A stretch of DNA of 6,172 nucleotides from Candidatus Poseidoniales archaeon. GTDB taxonomy: Archaea > Thermoplasmatota > Poseidoniia > Poseidoniales > Thalassarchaeaceae. The stretch covers positions 1-6,172 of the forward strand of contig JAKUTA010000076.1 in NCBI GenBank assembly GCA_022447885.1. Reading direction: 5' to 3'. Position numbers and translations under genes: made by a program. Below the pieces are notes generated by a model. That model did no database searches. It saw nothing but the letters and a program-made list of their open reading frames with translations, and had not been told where the DNA came from. The first letter of the stretch is position 1. Every line of letters begins with the position of its first letter. Positions 1 through 5,832 of the stretch are shown piece after piece.

Positions 1-14
1 GATTCCTCCCCCGC

Positions 15-3000
15 TCACAGAGAACTGATTCGCGAGCAGCCGGTGGTTTCCCCGCATGCGTTGCACTTCAGGCAGGTTCCGTTCCGCGTCATCTTACTCT
101 GGCCGCAATTCTGGCAGATGTCCCCGGTGAAGCCGCGCTCGCGGGCGATTCGTATTCGCTCCATGTCCTCATCGATCTCGGGATACACATCGAGGGTCAA
201 CTGGATGTCCCGCTTATCCCCCGCCACGCGCATCACTCCGTCCGGTGTCTCTTCCGGCCTGCTGATCGAGGTGTACTCCAAGTCCTCCGCCGACACATTT
301 GCCAGGTCGTCCTTACCGAGATACTTGATGGCCAGTTCACGGAAGATGTAATCGACGATGCTGGTCGCCATCTTCACCCGGTTGCTTCCTCCCTGGACCA
401 CGCCGCTCGGCTCGAACTTCTGCCAGGTGAACGACTTCACGAACGCCTCGAGCGGCACTCCGTACTGCAGCCCGATGGACACCGCGATGGCGAACTGATT
501 GAGGAGCGAGCGCCATGCAGCCCCCTCCTTCGAGGTGGTGATCATGATCTCACCCAGTTTCGCGTCCTGATACGCGCTCGAGGTGAGATAGACCGTGTGC
601 CCACCCAGCCGCGCCTTGAGAGTGTGCGAATTGCGTTCATCCGGGAGGGCCCGGCGCACGGCGACATAGTTGTGCACGAGTGCTTCGGCGACTGGTCTCG
701 CCTCTGCCGGTGCCAGTGGTAGTTGTTCGATCGCCTGATCGACCATCTTCTGCATCGGAGCCATCTCGGGTGGCTCGGTCATCACGTCAGAGTCAGTTTC
801 CATGAAGACGCTGTTGTCCACCAGGGAGGATGTCAGGGGCTGCGACAGTTTGCTTCCGTCACGGTACAGCGCGCACGCCTTGTTACCAGTCTCCCAGCTG
901 CGCACATAGGCGTTCTTCACGTCGTCGATGGTGACATCGGCGGGCATGTTGATCGTCTTGCTGATCGCACCCGAGATGAACGGCTGCGCCGCCGCCATCA
1001 TGTCCACATGCGCCTTCCAGGGAATGGAGCGCTTACCGATCCTGCCGCAGGTCTGGGCACAGTCGAACACCGCCAGATGCTCCTCCTTGAGGCCCGGTGC
1101 TCCCTCGACTGTCAAGCGGCCGAAGATGTGGTCCTCGGCGAGTTGGACCTCCGCTCTGCTGAATCCGAGATGGGTGAGCAGGTCGAACGTGGGCGTATCC
1201 ATCTGCGCCTCATCGAGTTCGAGCACCTCCTTGCAGAAATCCATGCCAACGATCTCGGGGGTGAACAGGCCGCGGATCCCCATCACCTTCGGAATCGCGT
1301 CATCGAGCTTGCTCAGTTCAGATTCGGTGAATCCCAGATCCATCAGCGTGCTCTGGCTGACCACCGGAGAGTTGACCAGCGAACTGGTGCCCAGCACGTA
1401 GTCCATGATCCGCTCCACCTCGACTTTCGAGTAGCCCTGTTTGCGCAGGCCGGCTGGCAGCCCCTTCATGGGGATCTTGAGCATGCCTCCCCCAGCGAGA
1501 TCCTTGAATTGAACGAGTGAGTACTGCGGCTCGACACCGGTGGTGTCCGCCCCCATCACCAACCCGATGGTTCCGGTGGGGGCGATGACGGTGGTCTGGG
1601 CGTTGCGATAGCCGTGCTCCTCACCCTTCCTGACAGCCGCCTCCCAGGAGGCGCAGGCCGCCTCCCTGAGGTCCTTGGCGCATTTCTTGGGGTCGATGGC
1701 CACCGGCAGCACGCTCAGCCCCTCATACTCGTGGACCGGAGCGTTGTACGCAGCACGCATGTGGTTGCGCATGACGCGCATCATCGGCTCACGGTTGTCC
1801 TCGAACTGTTCGAACGGCCCGAGGAACGAAGCCATCTCGGCCGAGGTGCTGTAGGATTGACCTGTCATGATGGCGGCCAAGGCTCCGCAGATGGAGTAGC
1901 CGCGTGGGTCGTCGTAGGGGATGCCCATGTGCATCAGCAGCGAGCCGAGGTTGCAGAAGCCGAGCCCGAGTGTGCGAGTCTCATAGGACAGGCGGGAGAT
2001 CTTCTTGGATGGGAACTGCGCCATCACCACCGACAATTCGAGGGTGATGGTCCACAGACGAATCGAATGCACGTAGTCATCGATGTTGAACTTCCCCTGG
2101 TCCATGTCATGGAACTTCAGCAGGTTGAGGCTTGCCAGGTTGCAGGCGGTGTCGTCGAGGAACATGTATTCGCTGCACGGATTCGAGCCGTTGATGCGTC
2201 CACTGTTGGGGCAGGTGTGCCAATCGTTGATCGTGGTGTCGAACTGTATTCCGGGGTCGGCACATGCCCAGGCAGCATAGGCGATGTCATCCCACAGGTC
2301 GACTGCGGGCATGGTCTCGTTGGGAACCGGGTCGCGGCCCTCCTCCTTCGCCTTCTCCAGTTCGGTGCGCCAGTAGAGGTTCCATTCCCCGCCGGATTCC
2401 ACTGCGTGCATGAACTCGTTGTCCGCCCTCACCGAATTGTTGCTGTTCTGGCCTGACACGGTCAGGTAGCCGGCGCCCTGCCAGTCAGAATCGAAATTCT
2501 GGAAAGTGACACTCTCCCATCCTTGGTCAGCGAGGTCGAGTATGCGCTTGATATGCGGCGGAGGGATGTTCGCATTCATCGCTTGGCTGATGGCGCGTGC
2601 CAGTTGCTGGTTGCGTCTGGTGTCGAGTTTGTCTGCCGCGTCTCCATCCCAATCGTTGACGGCTGCGAGGATGCCGTTGGTGTGCTTCTGCAACGCCGCT
2701 GCGCCGGTGATCAACGCCGACACCTTCTCCTCCTCTTTCATCTTCCAGTTGACGTATTCGCGGATGTCCGGATGATCGAGATTCAGTGTGACCATCTTCG
2801 CGGCTCTCCGAGTGGTCCCACCCGACTTGATCGCTCCTGCTGCCTTGTCGAGGATCATCAGGAACGACAGCAGGCCGCTGCTCTGACCACCACCCGAGAG
2901 CGGTTCGCCCGCGGCGCGTAGATTGGAGAAGTTGCTGCCGGTTCCGGAACCGAACTTGAACAACAGCGCTTCGCGCGAGATTAGGTCGGTGATCGAGTCC

Positions 3001-3701
3001 GGCCCGACCAGTTTGTCTTCGATGCTCTGGATGAAGCACGCGTGTGGTTGTGGCCGCTCGTACGCGTTCTTCGAGAGGGCGTCCTCATCTGTGAGTGGAT
3101 TGACGTACCAGTGTCCTTGGGCCGGACCTTCGATTCCGTATGCCCAGTACAGGCCGGTGTTGAACCACTGCGGGCTGTTCGGCGCCGAGCACTGGCTGGC
3201 GAGCAGGTAGCACATCTCATCATAGTACGCGCGCGCGTCCACCTCGCTGACGAAGTAATCATGCTTCCAACCCCAGTAGGTCCAGCAACCCGCCAAACGA
3301 TGGAACAACTGCTTGCCGCTGGTCTCACGCCCGACCCACTCCTCCTCGCTCATCCCCTTGCGCATCTCCATGTTCGGTGCGCTGCGCCAGAGCCATTCGG
3401 GAACGTCATCCTCCGGGATCTTCGCGAGGTGGTCCATCCCAGGGACAACTCTGCGCAGGTACTTCTGCGCCGCCACCATGGCCGGCACCCCCCGGAATCC
3501 CTCAGGGAACTCCACGCCCTTGATCTCGTGAGCCAGACTACCGTCAGGGTTGCGAATCTCGATGTCGTCGATGAACCAATCGAACTGCTCCCACACCGGG
3601 CTGTCATGAGAGGTGAAACGACGCTCGATGACCAAGCCTCGCTCCGCCTCGCCGACCTCGGATTCACCCCTCGTCTTGGACTGCAAATCTGTTCCCACCA
3701 T
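15..3701 (-). CDS. nrdJ: Adenosylcobalamin-dependent (class II) ribonucleotide reductase
   Basis: Reduces ribonucleotides to deoxyribonucleotides in the cytoplasm, using coenzyme B12 to generate the thiyl radical, so it needs neither a separate radical subunit nor oxygen. The 1228-residue product is complete and typical of the long NrdJ form. Visible motifs: NSPQWFNTGL from N175; C222 in PHACFIQS; glycine loop FGSGTGSNFSNLR at 250-262; GGTTRRAAKMV from G294; catalytic NPCSE with N507, C509 and E511; C520 in ACNLASLNL, 11 residues after C509 as in other class II enzymes; PTGTIGLVMGADTTG from P708; NKACALYRDGSK from N940. A TSCPD-type domain lies at about 1031-1115. The tail has CxxC pairs (1196/1199, 1210/1213) plus C1216 and C1222, a zinc-ribbon and redox-shuttle arrangement. 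By family analogy C509 is the radical cysteine and C222/C520 the reductant pair. The ATG is supported by GGAAAG six bases upstream and by the expected N-terminal motif (VIERRFT) about 24 residues in. No intein or frameshift is seen. Confidence 0.97.
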   Translation of the reverse strand: MVGTDLQSKTRGESEVGEAERGLVIERRFTSHDSPVWEQFDWFIDDIEIRNPDGSLAHEIKGVEFPEGFRGVPAMVAAQKYLRRVVPGMDHLAKIPEDDVPEWLWRSAPNMEMRKGMSEEEWVGRETSGKQLFHRLAGCWTYWGWKHDYFVSEVDARAYYDEMCYLLASQCSAPNSPQWFNTGLYWAYGIEGPAQGHWYVNPLTDEDALSKNAYERPQPHACFIQSIEDKLVGPDSITDLISREALLFKFGSGTGSNFSNLRAAGEPLSGGGQSSGLLSFLMILDKAAGAIKSGGTTRRAAKMVTLNLDHPDIREYVNWKMKEEEKVSALITGAAALQKHTNGILAAVNDWDGDAADKLDTRRNQQLARAISQAMNANIPPPHIKRILDLADQGWESVTFQNFDSDWQGAGYLTVSGQNSNNSVRADNEFMHAVESGGEWNLYWRTELEKAKEEGRDPVPNETMPAVDLWDDIAYAAWACADPGIQFDTTINDWHTCPNSGRINGSNPCSEYMFLDDTACNLASLNLLKFHDMDQGKFNIDDYVHSIRLWTITLELSVVMAQFPSKKISRLSYETRTLGLGFCNLGSLLMHMGIPYDDPRGYSICGALAAIMTGQSYSTSAEMASFLGPFEQFEDNREPMMRVMRNHMRAAYNAPVHEYEGLSVLPVAIDPKKCAKDLREAACASWEAAVRKGEEHGYRNAQTTVIAPTGTIGLVMGADTTGVEPQYSLVQFKDLAGGGMLKIPMKGLPAGLRKQGYSKVEVERIMDYVLGTSSLVNSPVVSQSTLMDLGFTESELSKLDDAIPKVMGIRGLFTPEIVGMDFCKEVLELDEAQMDTPTFDLLTHLGFSRAEVQLAEDHIFGRLTVEGAPGLKEEHLAVFDCAQTCGRIGKRSIPWKAHVDMMAAAQPFISGAISKTINMPADVTIDDVKNAYVRSWETGNKACALYRDGSKLSQPLTSSLVDNSVFMETDSDVMTEPPEMAPMQKMVDQAIEQLPLAPAEARPVAEALVHNYVAVRRALPDERNSHTLKARLGGHTVYLTSSAYQDAKLGEIMITTSKEGAAWRSLLNQFAIAVSIGLQYGVPLEAFVKSFTWQKFEPSGVVQGGSNRVKMATSIVDYIFRELAIKYLGKDDLANVSAEDLEYTSISRPEETPDGVMRVAGDKRDIQLTLDVYPEIDEDMERIRIARERGFTGDICQNCGQSKMTRNGTCLKCNACGETTGCSRISSL

Positions 3702-3707
3702 GGCATT

Positions 3708-3713
3708 CTTTCC
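3708..3713 (-). promoter_or_regulatory. Ribosome binding site of nrdJ
   Basis: On the minus strand GGAAAG lies six bases before the ATG at 3701. It favours this start over the GTG codon that follows directly. Another ATG lies five bases upstream but is out of frame. Confidence 0.5.
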
Positions 3714-3725
3714 GCTCGCCGAACG

Positions 3726-3749
3726 TTGTCCACTTGCGAGGTGTCCACA
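3726..3749 (+). promoter_or_regulatory. Pair of DnaA-box-like motifs upstream of nrdJ
   Basis: TTGTCCACT (3726-3734) and GTGTCCACA (3741-3749) each match the high-GC Gram-positive DnaA box TTGTCCACA at 8 of 9 positions. They are in the same orientation, 15 bp apart start to start, and lie 25-48 bp before the nrdJ start codon. DnaA control of ribonucleotide reductase is established for E. coli nrdAB; its relevance here is inference. A similar TTGTCCACC occurs inside the nrdJ coding sequence near 813, so chance matches are real. If the host is an archaeon this reading fails, because archaea lack DnaA. Confidence 0.3.
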
Positions 3750-3866
3750 TCGTCCGAGCGGGATTCTCGTGCGCTATGGAGGGTCTTTAATGGTTAGTGG
3801 ACCAACTGGCCCTGCGAGCCGGGAAAGAGCGCAATTGTCCGACTCTCCGGTCCGGCAGAAACATCG

Positions 3867-3895
3867 TTCCAAGTCAGTTCACTGACTGTTTGGAA
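3867..3895. repeat. Nested inverted repeat in the intergenic region
   Basis: Outer arms TTCCAA (3867-3872) and TTGGAA (3890-3895) enclose inner arms GTCAGT (3873-3878) and ACTGAC (3881-3886), with TC between the inner arms and an unpaired TGT (3887-3889) on the right side. All 12 arm positions are complementary apart from that bulge. There is no T-run on either side, so it does not look like an intrinsic terminator. An operator for a dimeric regulator, or a stem-loop in a leader transcript, are the plausible readings. It lies about 165 bp from the nrdJ start and 220 bp from the operon start. Confidence 0.55.
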
Positions 3896-4081
3896 GATAA
3901 TTAACATGGTCTTCATCTGTACGCGGTCACCATCTGACCCAGTTCCTTGTGTTTTCAATTGTATTAGTGGAATCTGCTCGGCGATTGGTGCCTAGGCCGA
4001 TCAATGATTCTCTTGAATTGTTAATGGAAAAGTAGCGCACCACGCGGGGGAACTCCTTTCAACGCGCGGCAACGGGAGCCA

Positions 4082-4101
4082 GCCGTACGCCAGCGTCGGC
4101 G
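4082..4101 (+). promoter_or_regulatory. Possible leader hairpin just before the Shine-Dalgarno of the TerB-like operon
   Basis: The leader is GC-rich and can fold in competing ways: CGCC (4088-4091) with GGCG (4098-4101) around a six-base loop, or GCCG (4082-4085) with CGGC (4097-4100) plus an inner CG/CG pair. Either ends within one to two bases of the ribosome binding site at 4103. A structure here could limit ribosome access. I matched it to no known riboswitch family, and GC-rich DNA forms such pairs easily. Confidence 0.25.
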
Positions 4102-4102
4102 C

Positions 4103-4109
4103 GGGAAGG
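4103..4109 (+). promoter_or_regulatory. Ribosome binding site for the acidic TerB-like protein
   Basis: GGGAAGG lies eight bases before the ATG at 4118, good spacing that supports this start. Confidence 0.6.
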
Positions 4110-4117
4110 TGTGAGAT

Positions 4118-4849
4118 ATGCTGGAACCAGAACAGATCATGCACGCGCTGATGATTCTCAACGTCGAGTCCACCGGTGGACTCAACGATTCAGTGATGAC
4201 CCAGATGAGCGACCACCTCGGCTGCGACGACGAGGACATGGTGGCGGCCGGGGAGCACATCGAGAAGCATAGGGACGACGGTGACTGGGGCGGCAGGCGG
4301 GCTGCTGTGCTCGAAAGGTCGCTGAAGAGAGTCAACGAGGGGTTGTCGACCGGTCGACTGCCTGAAGAAGGGACACTGTCTCAGGAGATTCGAGGACTCA
4401 TGCAGGAACACGCGCCCGAAGACGAAGACGATGGCGAGGTGGACCCGTTCGAAGAGCTCGGCGTGGTGAGGGGTGCGGCGGGTGCGTCAGGTGCGTCAGG
4501 TGCGGCGGACGCCGGCGAAGACCTGCTGGCGGCGTTCATGGATGACGATGACGAGGAGGAGCCCTTGCTGAGTGATGACACTCAGTTCTTCGGTGAGCAG
4601 GAGGACTCCGATGATGAGGAGGAGGCCGAAGCAGAGCCGGAGGAGCCAGAGCCGGAGGAGGAGCCAGAGCCAGAATCGACGGAGATGGCGCCCGTGGATG
4701 CGTACGAGTTGCTGCTCTCGACCTGCTGGGTGGATGGCATCCTCGACCCCGCCGAGGCCAAGTTGCTCGCCCGCAAGCGGCTCGAACTGACGATTACCTT
4801 CGAGACCCACCTGAAACTGCTGCGAGAGATGCTGGAGCGGGAGTCATGA
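4118..4849 (+). CDS. Acidic protein with C-terminal TerB-like module, function unknown
   Basis: The 243-residue product has three parts. Residues 1-98 are probably helical and unrecognised, with a W-G-G-R-R-A-A-V-L-E-R stretch near 57-67. Residues 99-190 are low-complexity and strongly acidic, with Asp/Glu runs (101-110, 142-148, 161-172), a Gly/Ala/Ser repeat at 119-130 and a Glu-Pro repeat at 173-186; this should be a disordered linker. Residues 193-240 form a short helical module with W204, D206-G207 and E213, resembling half of a TerB (tellurite-resistance-associated, metal-binding alpha-helical) domain. No signal peptide or membrane segment is visible, so it is likely cytoplasmic. It overlaps the next gene by four bases (ATGA), implying translational coupling. 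The next product carries a matching module, so the two may act together. Tellurite resistance should not be inferred: TerB-like modules occur in many contexts and this match is by eye. Confidence 0.85.
   Translation: MLEPEQIMHALMILNVESTGGLNDSVMTQMSDHLGCDDEDMVAAGEHIEKHRDDGDWGGRRAAVLERSLKRVNEGLSTGRLPEEGTLSQEIRGLMQEHAPEDEDDGEVDPFEELGVVRGAAGASGASGAADAGEDLLAAFMDDDDEEEPLLSDDTQFFGEQEDSDDEEEAEAEPEEPEPEEEPEPESTEMAPVDAYELLLSTCWVDGILDPAEAKLLARKRLELTITFETHLKLLREMLERES
4472..4507 (+). repeat. Four tandem 9-bp units within the acidic protein gene
   Basis: Units GGTGCGGCG, GGTGCGTCA, GGTGCGTCA, GGTGCGGCG run without gaps and encode GAA-GAS-GAS-GAA (residues 119-130). The identical inner and outer units suggest slippage-type growth within the flexible linker. 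Any change by whole units keeps the reading frame. Confidence 0.85.
4634..4675 (+). repeat. Glu-Pro coding repeat in the acidic linker
   Basis: GAGCCGGAGGAG is present twice (4634-4645 and 4649-4660), followed by further GAG/CCA codons. It encodes residues 173-186, E-P-E-E-P-E-P-E-E-E-P-E-P-E. Such segments form stiff, extended, negatively charged spacers. Confidence 0.75.
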
Positions 4850-5322
4850 TCCCTGACCAGACACCCTTCTGGCACGCACTCGAATTGGCGTGGTGCGGCG
4901 ACGGGGCGCTCTCCCTGCACAGCATCAGGTTGCTCGATGCGATGCAGCACATGCTGCAGATCAGCGATGCAGACCGCGCGCTCATCGAGTCCAAGTTCGA
5001 GGATGAGGTCGTGTTCGACTTGAATCGTTCCGGGTTCGGATGCGGTGACCAGGCGCTCGCCGGTTGGGTCGGCGCGCTGACCTTCCTCGACGACCCGGCG
5101 GCGGCCGATGTTTCTCGGGCGCTGGGCAGGGCAGCGCTGATGGCCGGACTCTCGCGCGAGCGCTGGAACGCGGGGATATCGTGGATGGACCAGTTGACGC
5201 TCGGCGTCCCGTTCAAGGAAGGTGTCTGGCGCGAGGGAGACGAATCTGGTGAACTCGCCCGCCTTCCCGCGATACTGCTTCCGTTAGCCCGCGAACTCGG
5301 TGTGATCACAGACGAGCAGTGA
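4846..5322 (+). CDS. Small TerB-like helical protein, function unknown
   Basis: The 158-residue product begins at an ATG overlapping the upstream stop codon (ATGA); GGAG at 4834-4837, inside the upstream gene, gives eight-base spacing. Residues 8-52 carry a TerB-like module: W16, D19-G20, then a long helix ending in an I-S-D-A-D-R turn and another helix. From the DG pair to the turn the spacing (20 residues to I-S) equals that of the upstream protein (20 residues to I-T), so the two modules look homologous. The rest (60-158) is probably helical with conserved-looking aromatics (W74, W107, W113) but I recognise no family. No signal peptide, membrane segment or nucleotide-binding motif is visible. 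Overlap and shared module suggest a co-translated pair, perhaps a complex. The stop lies 29 bp from the convergent OsmC-like gene. Confidence 0.85.
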   Translation: MIPDQTPFWHALELAWCGDGALSLHSIRLLDAMQHMLQISDADRALIESKFEDEVVFDLNRSGFGCGDQALAGWVGALTFLDDPAAADVSRALGRAALMAGLSRERWNAGISWMDQLTLGVPFKEGVWREGDESGELARLPAILLPLARELGVITDEQ

Positions 5323-5351
5323 GAAGCGCGGACGCATCCGGAAGTTGGCGC

Positions 5352-5738
5352 CTACCCGTCGAGTCGGGCGTCCCAGGTGATCTCGGCGGTGTGCTTCAGC
5401 ATGTTCGAGACGGTGCAGTACTTCGCATGACTCTGCTCGATGAGCCGTTCGATGAGTTTCAGCGGCAGATCGTTCCCGCGCACATGGTAGGTCATGTGGA
5501 TGCGCGTGAACACCCGCGGATGCCCCTCGGCGCGCTCGGCGGTCAGTGCGAGATGCGCCCCCGTCACCTCCCGTTCCTTGAGGCCGACGATGACATCCAC
5601 GAGGCTGCACGCCCCCGCCGCCTGCAGGGTCACCATCACCGGTGACAACCCCTCGCCACTCCAATCCATCTCGAATGTCGCGCCGTTCCCGTACGCGGTC
5701 ATCTTCGTCCCTTCACGCCACTCGACGCTCGCTTCCAT
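5352..5738 (-). CDS. OsmC/YhfA family redox protein
   Basis: OsmC-family proteins are small cytoplasmic homodimers that reduce organic peroxides or related thiol substrates with two conserved cysteines. The 128-residue product fits the short YhfA-like branch: N-terminal VEWREG with R8, the beta-strand ATFEMDW, L-S-P-V-M-V-T-L-Q-A-A-G-A-C44 at the start of the central helix, E55 one turn on, and the second cysteine C108 in HAKYCTVSNML near the C-terminus. The frame stays open upstream to 5897, but that extension would overlap the isocitrate dehydrogenase start and lacks family resemblance, whereas MEASVEWREG lines up with family N-termini. The ribosome site GGGGAAG sits rather close to this ATG (2 bases), so the exact start is less certain than the gene. 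It converges with the TerB-like operon and diverges from icd. The exact substrate cannot be read from sequence. Confidence 0.9.
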   Translation of the reverse strand: MEASVEWREGTKMTAYGNGATFEMDWSGEGLSPVMVTLQAAGACSLVDVIVGLKEREVTGAHLALTAERAEGHPRVFTRIHMTYHVRGNDLPLKLIERLIEQSHAKYCTVSNMLKHTAEITWDARLDG

Positions 5739-5832
5739 GACTTCCCCATCACGACCCGTGCGATGACCCTTCTGCAATCCCCATCTGACATGTGCCGTCG
5801 CATTCATGAAGGGGGCGTGGGTGGCGCGGCCG
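5739..5832. other. Divergent intergenic region between the OsmC-like gene and icd
   Basis: This GC-rich gap of about 94 bp should contain both promoters, but no clear -35/-10 or TATA element is visible. Its exact size depends on the starts chosen: both flanking reading frames stay open through most of it. Confidence 0.45.

Larger units (their letters stand above)
3702..4117. other. Divergent intergenic region between nrdJ and the TerB-like operon
   Basis: This 416 bp stretch separates two divergently transcribed genes and should hold both promoters. I see no credible ORF in it: long frames on the plus strand that enter it from below 3702 are antisense to nrdJ and lack a coding match. The middle (3901-4020) is about 45% G+C, against about 60% in coding DNA, then composition jumps back to about 60% G+C from roughly 4035. 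It contains two DnaA-box-like motifs, a nested inverted repeat, four TTARTGG heptamers and a GC-rich leader next to 4118. I could not place convincing -35/-10 or TATA elements for either gene, and found no NrdR box or cobalamin riboswitch core that I would defend. Confidence 0.75.

Noticed and set aside
723..1520. Long open frame on the plus strand opposite nrdJ, with similar ones at 1614-2456 and 3042-3797
   Set aside because: They lie antisense to the unmistakable nrdJ coding sequence, have Arg/His/Leu-rich compositions typical of GC-rich shadow frames, and show no recognisable domain.
3720..3733. LexA-like site around CGAACGTT
   Set aside because: The actinobacterial SOS box needs GAAC and GTTC separated by about four bases; only the left half is present.
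4025..4114. Short open frame in the leader of the TerB-like operon
   Set aside because: The frame has no ATG and only a GTG at its very end; the one nearby ATG (4024) gives just three codons.
3702..4117. Cobalamin riboswitch or NrdR boxes expected for a B12-dependent reductase
   Set aside because: I could not find a B12-box-like core or the 16-bp NrdR palindrome on either strand; weak partial matches were not convincing.
4381..4950. Serine-rich minus-strand frames opposite the acidic protein
   Set aside because: Poly-Ser and Leu-rich products are the expected mirror of GAG/GAC repeats; the plus-strand gene has a good ribosome site and a coupled downstream gene.
5301..5310. Perfect 10-bp palindrome TGTGATCACA resembling CRP/FNR half-sites
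   Set aside because: CRP sites need a 6 bp spacer between TGTGA and TCACA and here there is none; it also lies inside the end of a coding sequence.
5323..5351. Possible terminator between the convergent operon and the OsmC-like gene (CGGA/TCCG at 5329-5340)
   Set aside because: The stem has only four pairs and no T-run on either strand.
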